A stretch of 64,000 nt of DNA from Pachypanchax playfairii (lineage: Eukaryota; Chordata; Actinopteri; Cyprinodontiformes; Aplocheilidae), in the NCBI GenBank assembly GCA_006937955.1, contig SSNP01000001.1, positions 6,471,576 to 6,535,575 of the forward strand, read 5' to 3'. The notes under the pieces were generated by a model that saw nothing but the letters and a program-made list of their open reading frames with translations, was not told the DNA's origin and did not search any database. The stretch's first letter is position 1; every line of letters begins with the position of its first letter. A program made the translations under genes and the position numbers. This document shows positions 1 through 11,299 of this stretch, one piece after another.

Positions 1-1230
1 AAAGTGCGGTTGGCTTGTTTGGCTGAGCAGATGTCGGCCCCGGCAGCTCATTGTTTACACAGAGTACACATGCAGGGTTCTGCTTAAAGAGGTGGTTCTG
101 GGTTTAGGAGGGGAACTCCCTCTGAAGTTCTTTCAAAATCTTTTTTCTAATCTTTTGTTTGACTAAAAAGAAAGCAAATACAAGTGAGAATTTATCCATT
201 CTCTAAATGTCCTCGTTTCAAGTGGATTTAGTTTAGACTAATGTGACAGATAAACACCCAAAACAAGCGACCTCAGATTTGTTTTTTGTTTTTTTTTTAT
301 CAGGAGCAGGAGAGTCCAGTCTCACCAGGAACTGGAACGCTTGTCCACATGCGTAGCAGCGTTTTAAACTGAGAAATGGCAAAGTCTTTCAAAATATAAC
401 TGATATTATTTCAACTTCTCCAATGAAATAAGACCACATCGATTTTACAATCTGTAAAAACGACCCTATTCCATACGCGACCCCTAAATCCAACCCTAAC
501 TTTAACCCTTCCGCTTATAACGTGATCAAATGACAAATTATTCTGCTTTACAGTATGTGCATGCATATCTTTACATTTTAAAGCTACAGTATGTAAGAAT
601 TAAACCCTGTCGTCAAATCCGAGTCCCGTAGTTCATGTAGGAAAAAAACGTCCACTCTCAGCCACTCACCCCTCCCCTTCCCGATTTTTCTGTTGGGTTG
701 CCAGTTCCAGTGTTGATCCTCGTTTGGTTTCTCTTGTGTTTGTTCAATTTTTGGGAATGTCTGAAAGCCTATTTGTTCAGTGTTGAGTTTTCCTAAGTGC
801 GTTTGAATGAATTCTTTAATTGTTACAAACACTGAAAATGACTCAGTCAAACTGGATTGAGTTTCAAACTAGAACTGGACCAACGTGTGCTAAACTGGAT
901 TGAACTGGATCTGTTTATATTTTCTGATTAGCACTTCGACTGAAGTTCCACCTGTTCTTTTCTACATTTTACTGTTGATGTTGTACAAATAAGATACAAA
1001 CTTTTACTAAATTGATTCAGTTTTCTTTATTTTCTTTATGATCCAACATATCTGGCGACCTCATATGAACTAGGTTAGAGGTAGGTGGATTAGTTGGCCC
1101 ACCAATTAACTGGTCGATATTTGTCACTTTTTATATATTGGCCTGAGCGCACTTAGCTGATTACGAAGCATGAAAAAGAAGATGCAGCAGCTTCGACTGC
1201 CAGCTCACTGCAGACGACTGTCCAGTTTTT
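1..1230. other. Gene-free stretch at the left edge
   Basis: No open frame here resembles a known protein, and no pair of splice sites around a plausible exon was seen. The DNA is AT-rich with ordinary single-copy character. If the NFI exon near 25.6 kb is correctly assigned, this stretch is probably part of that gene's long first intron on the minus strand. That placement is inference. Confidence 0.4.
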
Positions 1231-1234
1231 TTAA

Positions 1235-1819
1235 AGAGGCCATTTCATACAAATTTCAAGACTTTGTGGTTATTAAGTATTAACCAGTAATATGAAACAT
1301 TTTATATCTAAAAAACGTCAGGAAACACTGATTAACAAGCCTTTTCAATCTGTCTGCATTAAAATTCAGGTGGTTCCGGCTCCTACCGTCGGGCTGCTTC
1401 GGCAGCAGCTCCTTCATATTCATTATTCCAATTTGCTGGACTCTGATTGGCTAACGAACTAGCCTATCAGAGCAAGGTATACTGTTTCCTGCCCCGCTGC
1501 GCATGGCAACAGCAGACGTTGTCTCTTCCAGTTTGTTATGTCTTATGCTAACAGCTTTTAGCCAGCAGCATGCTAGGCATTGTCTCAATTGCAGGAGCTG
1601 ATAAATACTAATAAGCAAAGGAGATGTGACGAAACAAGTATACCCGCCGTTCAAACTCGGGAGAACTTGGGTTTTTTGCCACCTGCGTAGTTTGAGAGAT
1701 AAAAACTGAAAGAGAAGTTGTTGACCTGTTTTCACACCCACTATGAAGGTAAGAACACCTGTGGAGCTAAAATATTCAACAGATACCTCAGAAAAAATGT
1801 TTTTAATGGAAGGGCCTCT
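1235..1819 (+). mobile_element. TTAA-flanked short DNA transposon, family A, copy 1
   Basis: A 585-bp non-autonomous element starts AGAGGCCATTTC and ends GGAAGGGCCTCT, with TTAA immediately outside each end (1231-1234 and 1820-1823). The interior closely matches copies at 4433-5008, 36168-36712 (inverted), 45293-46140 (interrupted) and 48164-48634 (inverted, truncated). TTAA target duplications are typical of the piggyBac superfamily, but the ends do not show the usual piggyBac CCC start, so superfamily placement is inference. It has no coding capacity. A 68-codon frame running out of its right end recurs in other copies and is not a gene. Confidence 0.8.
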
Positions 1820-1823
1820 TTAA

Positions 1824-4428
1824 GGTTAAGGGTCCATTTACATGTGCCACCCTTTTGGAAATCTATGCCTCTACCTGCCCCTCCAACAAAGAGACACGCC
1901 CCTGGGTGGAGCCTCTTCATCTGACAGCAGATCCTGTGGAGGTTCTTGATCTGGCAGCCTCCTTCTCCTTTTGTGCTTTCTACTGCTCTCAGTTTGAACC
2001 ATGATAGTTCATTTCTGCACCACAGCAACCCCCCCCCCACCCCGAGCTCCTGCACCCTGTTTTTACACAATATACTCACCATAAGAACATTTTCATTCCT
2101 TTTTCTCTTACATGACACAGTATGCACATTAACATTGTAAATTTCATTCACACCAGGCAAAAGCTCTTTCTTGAAATTCTAAAGGCTTTTTTCCCCTTAC
2201 GAGTGTGTGTGTGCATGTGTGGAAATAATAACTGTAATGGTTTGCAGATGAGTGGAAGGAGCTGTGAATGACATTATGATTGGAGTGCAATTACCAAGAG
2301 CGTGAAAACAGACACTCAGAATTTGGAGTAATGACTCCAGTAACACATTTAACACCAAAAACACACACATACACACAAACAATGATAATGATAATAATAA
2401 TAGATGCATACCCTGTATGAATCTGATACTACAAAGCATTCAGGCATCCCAGGACCTCTGGAGGGTTCTTCGTTCAACAGAAAGGTTTCGGTTGCCTGAA
2501 ATGTAACACAACAGTCATTCATTCATTCAGCTGACACTCGATTTAAAATCAGCCAAATTAAAAGACACAGAAAAGCTGATTGCAAAGCTGCAGAATCTGA
2601 TTTTGTACATGCAAATCCTCCTCATCATCCCTCTTGACCTATTTAAAAAGCCTTCCCAAGTCTTACTGCCAGACTTTTTATCTTTACACACCACACGTGT
2701 TCATGCGCACACATACTGTAGGTTGTGCGTGCTGCCCATATGGCGTGCAGGCCCGAGGCCCAGCCCTGCCAGCCACCACCACTTATAATGGAGAGCAAAG
2801 TGTTTAGCTGCCGTACCCGCATATAACGCTCCGACACAATGGCATTTCCTGTCTCTGCTATTTCACCTGCATGGTCATTTTCTCCCCCTCCCCTCTGATT
2901 CAGCACAAACCATTCACACACACGCATATGCACAGTCACATACTACACATATTCAGCAGGGAGCTGCACATACACGGGACACGCACATCTGCCCCTGGAC
3001 GGACAAACACGGGCTGCGCCGCTGCTTCTGTTTTACTAACATGTTTATGTTAAGTGTTTGTTTCTATTCAGCGCAGTTCATTTGTATGCTGCAGGATGCA
3101 GCAGCAGAAGCTCCGAGCGAGCAGCCAGAGCACTACTAGTGTTAGATCAGCCAGACCAGACAACATGAAATGGAGGTAACCAAAAACAGAGGATCTGGGT
3201 CAGAGTGGGGGTTCTGTCTGGCTCAAGCTACTGGGTATTAGTTTTGCATCTATACTGGTACAGATTGTTTTGGGATTTTTTTTTCCCAGGCTAAGTTCAA
3301 ATGTTTATTCTGGGAATAAAATAAACCTGTTAGATGAGAGCTCAAATCTACAGGTTAATAAAAATAACTGGGCGCTCGAGGGAGTAAAGTTGTTTTTTTT
3401 TTTTTTTTTATTACCACTTCGAAAACTTTTTGGAAACAAGACGTAATCCCATTTTCCAGAACTTTCCTATTTCTCGACATACCTTAAGCAGGAACAACTG
3501 TGCACCAGAAACAGGAACAAACTTTGTTTCTAGCTAGCGAGAAAATGTAAACTTATTGAAACTGGCTCGTGCGATAAACAATCCCGGGCGAATTCAAACA
3601 GACGTTAGCTTGCTTAAACATCCACATACGCACGCAAACATGCTCGTGCACGGGGGAGGATATGGGATTGCCCTTGAACAAACACATGTAGAGACACATG
3701 CATAAACACACAGCACTATAATAAGTCCCAGACTAAGACTAACCAAGCTGTGGCTTGAAACATGGTCTATTCATATCCTTTAGAATGAGAGGTTGCAGCA
3801 CAAGCCCTTTCCCTTTTACTGTAACACACGAAGGACATCTGTGCGTGTGATTTCACTCCGTCTCAGGCAGGTTGATTAACATAAGAATAACACTGGATTT
3901 AAAAAGTTCAGAGTGAGCCACGTGGCGCAGACTCACAGTTATGATCAGAGCTGAAATCATCCAAGAGAAACTGGAAAACACCCGTTGTTGTGTTCAGCCT
4001 CAGCACCAAACTTCTGTCAGTTAATATGTGAAAGAAACACTGAAGGAAAACCATTTGTCCCACTAAATGGTGCCCTTGTCAAGCTCCCCAGGCCTTCTGT
4101 TAAGCTCTTAAACTGCCCGGTCCAGCTGAGGGATATATTTTACTCTGCTGATAATCACAGAGTCGTACCAAATGTGGCTCAACAGTAGTCCCAGCCACCT
4201 CTTGTTTCTGGCATGTTTTACCCGTTTGAAGATCAGAAACTAATCCGGACTGCACAGACAGTTGTGTTTAAGCTTGATGTGGTGAAACACTGAATGTTAA
4301 ATGTGAATGTAAATGTTAAAGTGACCCCTTCCCTTCAGAGACGTGGAGAATACGCCTGAATTTATGAAAGCAACAGTCACAGATTTTCATCATAAAATCT
4401 CTCATCTTATTAAAAAGTTCTTTGTTTC
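1824..4428. other. Gene-free stretch between two family A elements
   Basis: No supportable gene. It contains (CA)-rich patches around 2200-2390 and 2700-2960 and a poly-T run near 3392-3410. The block at about 2780-2890 has a balanced, non-repetitive composition, but nothing in one sequence can show conservation. The short frames seen here on both strands have no recognisable domain. Confidence 0.4.
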
Positions 4429-4432
4429 TTAA

Positions 4433-5008
4433 AGAGGCCATTTCACACAAATTTCATGACTTTGTGGTTATTTCTTAAGTATTAACCTGTAATATGAAAC
4501 ATTTTATATCTAAAAACGTCAGGAAACACTGATTAACAGACCTTTCAATCTGTCTGCGTCAACATTCGGCTCCTTCCATCAGGCTTCCGGCTGTAACTCA
4601 TTTATATTCATTATTCTAATTTGCTGGACTCTGATTGGCTAACGAACTAGCCTATCAGAGCAAGGTATACTGTTTCCTGCCCCGCTGCGTATGGCAACAG
4701 CAGACAAAGTCTCTTCCAGTTTGTTATGTCTTATGCTAACAGCTTTTAGCCAGCAGCATGCTAGGCATTGTCTCAATTGCAGGAGCTGATAAATATTAAT
4801 AAGCAAAGGAGTTGTGACGAAACAAGTATACCCGCCGTTCGAACTCGGACGAACTCGGGTTTTATCGCCACCTGCGCAGTTTGAGAGATAAAAACTGAAA
4901 GAGAAGTTGTTGACCTGTTTTCACACCCACTATGAAGGTAAGAACACCTGTGGAGCTAAAATATTCAACAGAAACCTCAGAAAAACAGTTTTTAATGGAA
5001 GGGCCTCT
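4433..5008 (+). mobile_element. TTAA-flanked short DNA transposon, family A, copy 2
   Basis: This is a direct-orientation full copy of the element at 1235-1819, 576 bp long, flanked by TTAA at 4429-4432 and 5009-5012. Both ends (AGAGGCCATTTC and GAAGGGCCTCT) are intact. Small deletions and substitutions separate it from copy 1, so neither is a recent duplicate of the other. It encodes nothing recognisable. Confidence 0.8.
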
Positions 5009-5158
5009 TTAAAAAATTTACCAAAATCATTATTTAATAGCAAAGATTGTCGTTTCATGTACGATCTGACTCGACTTGCTTCATTTACTCCTCTGGATAT
5101 TTTTTCTAAAGAAACATTTTCTTCATTTGCTCCTCACTGAGATCAACAAAACATTTAA

Positions 5159-5756
5159 AAGTTCTGTATCCTGTTATTTTACAGCTTTCAACATCTGGGA
5201 TAGACACATCTATAATAAACTCTTACATTTGGCGTTATAATGTCTTCATTTGTCCTAAAATATAACTTATATTCTCAAGTTATTCTCAGACCAGGAAGTA
5301 AAACGCTCAGTTTACCTAAAATCCTATCTCTACCCCAGGCCCCCTCCTCGTGAGTGCTGTCCCTCAAGCTGCCTGAATAAAATGGTGAATACATTTCTGT
5401 AACTCTCGCAGCCAAATGCACATTTTCACTGAGACATTTTTAGAAAGTAAAATACTACAAACTGTGGTACTTAGTGTCTTGCGTCAGACTCTTGCAGCTC
5501 GGGGTGTGTGTGTTTAATTTGCAGGGGCAGCACGGACACACTGGGCAGGTCCTGGTGTAACATTGTTACATCACTATGTTACAGTCAGTTATTTTCCAGG
5601 AGAGAGTGGAGCAGCTGCTCAGAGAGCAGGATGGAGGAGGATTACTGAGAAATGTGTGTATTAAGCCAAAAACCACTCTGGAGGTCTTTAATAAGGAAAT
5701 AACATCACAACATGGTTAAAAGCTCCAAAAAGTTGATTTTGCATGATACAGAACCT
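5159..5756. mobile_element. TTAA-flanked short DNA transposon, family E
   Basis: A 598-bp element lies between TTAA at 5155-5158 and TTAA at 5757-5760. Its left end AAGTTCTGTATCCTG and the reverse complement of its right end, AGGTTCTGTATCATG, form an imperfect terminal inverted repeat. There is no coding capacity. Its ends differ from family A, so it is a separate TTAA-targeting family, lying only about 150 bp from family A copy 2. Confidence 0.65.
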
Positions 5757-5760
5757 TTAA

Positions 5761-8700
5761 ACAGTTTCTAAAGTAGAGATTTTTAAGAACTCTGTTTTTG
5801 TTGAACCCTTGGGGACTAAGTGTACAAAGCTTCTTGGACATGGCAGCCATGTTGGACCCTGAACCCTGGAAACCAAACCAACAATCAAATCAAAAGAATG
5901 AAGCATTTTTACAGTTTTTCTATCAAACTGTTCTGATCTTGTTGCTGTTAAACTTGTAAAGACATCCAGAAAGCCTGAAAAACTATTGATCCTGACCACT
6001 TTGGAAGATTTAAAGCAAATTACATGGAACTTTGTTGTGTTTTGAATCTTTATATGTAGGTTGTTCAATCAGCTGTGAGACTGATTCACTGTTTCAGATG
6101 AGAACAGTGTCAGAACCTTTCTGTGCAGAACACTGCTGCATCCTGCCTGCTGACTTTTCACTGAAAACCACAAACACTACTCATCAGATGTAAAATTGAC
6201 TGGCTGCCTGATTCATCCGAATACATCATGAACGCCTTCCTTTTTTTGGTGTTCATTGTCTTTTTCTCACACCACCACAGAAACCACCTCCATATTCCTG
6301 CAACTGCAAAGGAGACGCTGGGTTATCTTTGCCACCACCGATCGTCCCGCTGCAACTTCCTAATCATTTGCAGGATCGACGCTTCGGAGCTCAGAAACAG
6401 AACTGACATCCTACCTGGTCTCATTTTATTCAGCCTTAATTGTATCCTCGTTTTTCACCTGGTAACAAGCTAACAAACCTGTGCAAATGTGGCAAGCACA
6501 TCAAAGGGATGGAGGGATGGGAGGGGGAACCTGTTTGTAGAAAAAAAAAAAAACGTGTAGGAGAATATGAGAGGGGAAATTTACGTTGTGTGAGTCCAAG
6601 CCAGCATCACCTTAGGGAGAAACGCTGGAAAAATGTGATATTTTACACCTGCTCTCAGGAGGTGCAGAATAAGAAACAGGGTGCAGCAGGGGGAGATGGT
6701 AATTAGACGAGTGTGTGTGTGTGTTTCTAAACATTTTTAGTGTGTATCTGGGGCTTGCCAGTGGTTTGATTTTAGCATTCAGTTTGGTGCAATCCACTCC
6801 ATGCCATATTATTAAGAATGCTACGAATGCTTTAAAAAAAGTGCTGAAAATTTAACAAATATGCTAATGTTATTACAGTGATAAATAGCTGTTTAATGAA
6901 TAATGCTATTGGCTCTAATTCCTCATTAAAGCCCAAATGAGAAGAGCAAAGGGTGGAAATCCATGTATTGTTCTGTTATTTATTTATTTATTTATTTGAG
7001 TAAATAAAAAGATAGTAGAAACCTTCCTGCATGAAGTTGATTCAACCTGCGCAGCTGCACCCGGACTGGTGAGTCTTCAGATGCGTGTGACAAGGTGCGA
7101 AATAAGATTAAAAGTGGTCAATCTGAGCCTAAAATACAGTATAAATCAGAAAACGTCTTTTTTTTTCTTTAACAAGCTAAAAAGAAAAATAGTTTTCTTC
7201 ATAATAAAACTTAATTTCCAGATTATTTGAGGACCTAAATAAACTGAAATCCTCCCACAGGTTAAAAAGCTGGTCCAGTTTTACTTTAAATCCTGGATTT
7301 TCCACAAACAACATAATTATTGCAATTTTCTAAATAAAATAAAAAACTTTAATACAAAGTAACTGCAAATAACTATAATTCTGTTTTAAAAATATCTGAA
7401 ATATTTCAGATTGGAAGCTTTTACCTGCAATGAAGACTAAACAGTATATCACCTTTATGTTCTCTTTATATGTTTTATAATAGTTTATTACACAGGAAGT
7501 GCAACTGGAAACCAGGTGATGTCACCAACCTGCTTCCTTTTACCTCAGAGGTTACAACTCAGATCCTGTAACCTGTGAGGACTAAGTGTTGTGTTCACTT
7601 ACCAAACTAACTGTTAAACATGCTGATGTGTTTTAAACACTGCAGTATGTAGTTCATAGTGGCATGTGTCAAACCAGGAGAAATTGTGTGTTTTATATTA
7701 ATATATTGATCACATGTTAGACAAGTTAGCAAATATTTACTGTATGAATATTTTCATATGATTAACTGAAGGAAATAAGTGAGTTAAACTTAATTCAACG
7801 TATATTGAACCAAACTAAATGGAACTGAACTGACGTGAATTCAACAGAATTCAATGGAACTGAAAGAATCTGAATCAAACCAACAAAAACTGAATCAATT
7901 TCGTTCATTTAATTATTTCAACTAAAAAAAGTCGAGGCTCATTTAACTGGTGAACTGAATGGAACTATTGATGCCAGTTGTTCTGAAACACTTTATGAAA
8001 CATGAAATTAAACTCCACACAGAGAAACTTAGAAATACTGTTACTTGTTCTAGGCATTTGGTCAGATTAGTTCAACTAATTAGTTAGTTGGGGTTTATTA
8101 TAGGAGAAATAACTTAATAAATATAAAAACTTGCGTTCAGATTTAACACCAACTGGTAACTGTGGTGCAACGAAGAAGCCCACAAACTTGTACACAAGTC
8201 TGAATCCCTGCTGTGTAGACTTTGTATTTCGGTGTAAACAACTTGCTGCTTCACAGACACTTATTGTCTGAAGGGACGGTTTTCCTGCAGCCTCTAAGCT
8301 CAGAATTAAAGCCGAACCCATCAGACGATTCCTTGATATCCTCCGTAATCTCTCTACTCTTAAAGTGAAATGTTTTACAAACCAATCAACCTACCGGGTC
8401 GGTCTCAGCTCAGAGTTTGGATATTTACGCTCGTTTGACTGTTTATCAGAGTTTCCATCTGTAAGCTGCAGCACAAAAAAGAAGCGAGTCTTGTTTATTT
8501 TTCCAGGGAAACGTGGAGGCCAGGACAAACATCACAGCATAATATTCTGTATACAGTGAGGGATGACATCACAAGCAGCAAAGGGCCAATAGGGAGGTCG
8601 CGCAAGACTGAAAAAGCACTTTGCCTCATCATCGTGCAGCTCATACAAATGTTTCCCATAAGTTTTGTGGAAACAACTCAAATACTGACTTTTCTTTCTT

Positions 8701-9000
8701 ATCACTCATCTGGCACATGATTTTCATTCACGTGTTTGTTTATAAAAGAGCTTCATGTTAAGCTCCAGTGCACACATCTTTAACCTGTGTCATGTGTTTA
8801 CATGTCTCAGACTGACCATCACAATCAGAGGGGAAACAAACACAATTTCACTTCCATCGAATCAACATGCAGCTGCACAAATTCACCTAATAGGGAATAA
8901 AAACATTTTAAAAAGTCACTAAATAAGAGGTGAGTTGCTGCTAAGTATGAGAATAACAAGTCAGGATAATCCCCATGTGAGGCCTGCCCTGAATTCTTTA
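5761..9000. other. Gene-free stretch with simple repeats
   Basis: No gene is supported. A TTTA tetranucleotide repeat lies at 6976-6997, and GAATC/GAACT-rich degenerate sequence lies around 7800-7900. The AT-rich block at about 6825-6960 contains many homeobox-like TAAT cores and few repeats. It could be regulatory, but that is a guess. Frames of 60-100 codons here lack codon bias or recognisable domains. Confidence 0.4.
6976..6997. repeat. (TTTA)n microsatellite
   Basis: About five perfect tandem TTTA units within AT-rich non-coding DNA. Confidence 0.8.
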
Positions 9001-9006
<6 letters not shown>

Positions 9007-9040
<34 letters not shown>

Positions 9041-9050
9041 NNNNNNNNNN

Positions 9051-9080
<30 letters not shown>
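9007..9080. repeat. Poly-T run containing a 10-N assembly gap
   Basis: The run is T on both sides of ten N at 9041-9050. The N block marks an unresolved join inside a homopolymer, so its true length, and whether anything is missing here, is unknown. Confidence 0.95.
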
Positions 9081-9083
<3 letters not shown>

Positions 9084-9770
9084 GATGAGCTTCTTGGGCA
9101 GCTGCCATGCCAGCGAGGATGCTCATAAACAAATAATTATTCATACTAATAATCTTCCACATTCATGTGCAAATAAGATCCCTCCCTGGTATCTAAGCAG
9201 CTTCAAGGTTGTATGTGGGAGGTTCCTCTAACTTCTGCCTGACTTGAGTTATTTCATGCCAGGAAAGAATCTAAGGGTCAAGGATATCTGTGAGCTCCAA
9301 ATGAGGATTTTAGAAAACGTAAAATGCGAAAATATTTTCAGTAAATTGAATTTTCCCTTCAGATTTAGCATATTTTCCTATATAGAGGGGAAATAAAAAC
9401 AAGCAAAAGTTGTAAATAAAATCTCATTTTTAAATGTCTGTTAAGGGAATTTTAAAAGGAGACTTTGTTTTCAGAATAAACATTCTAAATTTTTGCTTGG
9501 TCATGGCCTGGGGGATATTTCTAAGGAGCACAATAAACCTCCTCGGATAATGAGCGAATGAATCAAAACCGCTGTGCGTAATTACGCACAAGTTAAATGA
9601 TCCATTCTTCGGCAGCCAAGTTTCCTTTAACTTTACATTCTGGTTGTATTCCAGTTGAAGACGACCCTCACACTTCAAAATGTGACCTCTACACAAAATA
9701 TAACCTTTCTTCACCCTACTCTGAGTTGATATGCGATAGCGCGACTCATATATACATATATGTGTGTGTG
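9081..9770. other. Gene-free stretch to the left of the promoter-like region
   Basis: No gene was recognised. The sequence is AT-rich to about 9400 and then becomes more balanced approaching the TATA-like site at 9777. A 94-codon minus frame at 9430-9714 has no recognisable domain and is treated as chance. Confidence 0.35.
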
Positions 9771-9776
9771 TGAGGC

Positions 9777-9784
9777 TATAAATA
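9777..9784 (+). promoter_or_regulatory. TATA-box-like site (TATAAATA) on the plus strand
   Basis: A full-consensus TATAAATA lies 46 bp upstream of an ATG at 9831 that opens a 44-codon frame (9831-9965). Start sites usually fall about 30 bp downstream of such a box, near 9808. No matching downstream gene was identified on the plus strand, so this may be chance or the start of an unannotated transcript. Confidence 0.25.
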
Positions 9785-9996
9785 GTGCAAAGAGTAGCTC
9801 GCTTCAGAGACCACTCGAGTGACAGGAGTCATGTTCTCCATGTGGGTAAAACGGCAGCACAGAGCATCGGGTGGTGAACTGAGAGGGCTGGACTGTGGTG
9901 AGGGCATGAAAACACCAAATCCTGGTGAACCCATGAAGAAGTCTCGCTTAAAAACAGTTAAATGAGTCTAAATCCGGCAGTAGCTGGAGGGATCTG

Positions 9997-9997
<1 letters not shown>

Positions 9998-10027
<30 letters not shown>

Positions 10028-10029
10028 CA
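9998..10029. repeat. (CA)n microsatellite
   Basis: A dinucleotide CA repeat with one interruption (CCCAC), about 32 bp long. Confidence 0.85.
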
Positions 10030-10239
10030 GTCACTTTACATTAAAATATTTTAATCATTAAAGCTATAAGAATAAATTCAGTGAAGCTACAAGCTGCGTA
10101 AAGGAGCGCAATTATTGGTTTACAAAGCACGTACCATTGTGGTGCGAGGAAGTGTGCCAACACTCTCAGAGACCCATTTTCCACTTTTCAAAGTTCGGCT
10201 TAAAAAAAAAATAAATAAATAAATACAAAGTTTGGGAGA

Positions 10240-11280
10240 TGGAGAAGAAGTGTTCGGTTTCTTATTCAACTTGGCCTCGTACCGGAAGCAAAGGAGCCCT
10301 AAAACGCGGCCTGTTGCCCGGTAAACATTCCTTTTTTTCCTTTTTCTTTCTCTTTTTTTTTTGATTTGGGGGAATTTGAAGTCAACTTTCCTCAGTCAAC
10401 GGAAGGGACAGCAAAGCCGTTTAATCCGAGCCGCTTTTCTTCATCCAAATTGTTTCTGGTCGCTTTCAGCTTTTCTTGATTCCTCGGAAAATCGGTTGTC
10501 TGCGCGCTGGTCTCACGAGACCATTTGTCTCCGTCCCGGGACTGTTAACGTTCACCGACGCAGCCACCGTCAGAGTCCGAGTGGCGGAGCGGCACCGACA
10601 GTAAGTAGCCTTGCTCTCTAAGCTGTTTATGCGCAGATCAGCTGTTGCTCCTGCAGCCGCTCTCCCCTCCGTGCATGCGATCCCTTGATTTTTGCCGATC
10701 CTCTTCTCCGTTCTTCTTCTTCACCTGCTCCCCTGGAGAAAGTTGCATATCAGAGAAAAGTCCCCGCGGATGACACCAACTTCAGAAACGCCAGCGCGCG
10801 CAGTGGTGGGACTTTGCGGGTAAATACCAGCCGGAGGAGATCGTTCTGTTTGTACGCTGCGAGGCTAAAAAACCAGGGGAGAAGACGTGAACGGCGCGTC
10901 TCCCCTGCGCGGTGAGTGACACCGAGCAGCTGAAACCGCGTAAACAAGTGCAGAAAATGAAAACGCGGCGTGGCTGGACGCACGCACCATGCAGGGGGAG
11001 GACGTGCCGTGTCCCGCGGCCGGAGAAGCGCAGCGGAGCAGCGGAGGAGCTGGTGAATTATTAATAACCGGAGCGCTTCCCAGTCTGTCGTGTTCACCGA
11101 GGAACCAGGGCGGCAGCTGGGGGTTTAGAGGAATTAAATACGGGCTCAGAGTAAACCGTGGACGCAGGGGATTAGTAGCTCTCACCGGTAACAGTGTATA
11201 GGGGCAGCCGGGGGCCGACGGTGAGGGCGGGAGGGAGCGCAGGGGGAGGCAGGGGAGGTTGGAGGTTATGATCAATAGTT
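10240..11280. promoter_or_regulatory. CpG-rich, promoter-like island
   Basis: This block stands out from its AT-rich surroundings by dense CG dinucleotides and higher GC content. Strong splice-donor matches occur on the plus strand at 10601 (ACA|GTAAGT) and 10914 (GCG|GTGAGT). On the minus strand there is a donor-like GGAGCAG|GTGAAG at about 10724. CpG islands usually mark vertebrate promoters. The most economical reading is an alternative promoter of the minus-strand NFI gene, possibly with a divergent plus-strand non-coding transcript, but no coding exon was recognised. The overlapping frames of 70-150 codons look like consequences of high GC. Confidence 0.45.
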
Positions 11281-11299
11281 TTGGTGAGGGGGCTTTGAA

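Noticed and set aside
1718..5140. A short frame starting MLTCFHTHYEGKNTCGAKIF at 1718-1924 and again at 4907-5140, with a related minus frame at 48119-48304
   Set aside because: The repeated peptide comes only from copies of the non-coding family A element. The frames run out of the element into unrelated DNA at different points and show no domain.
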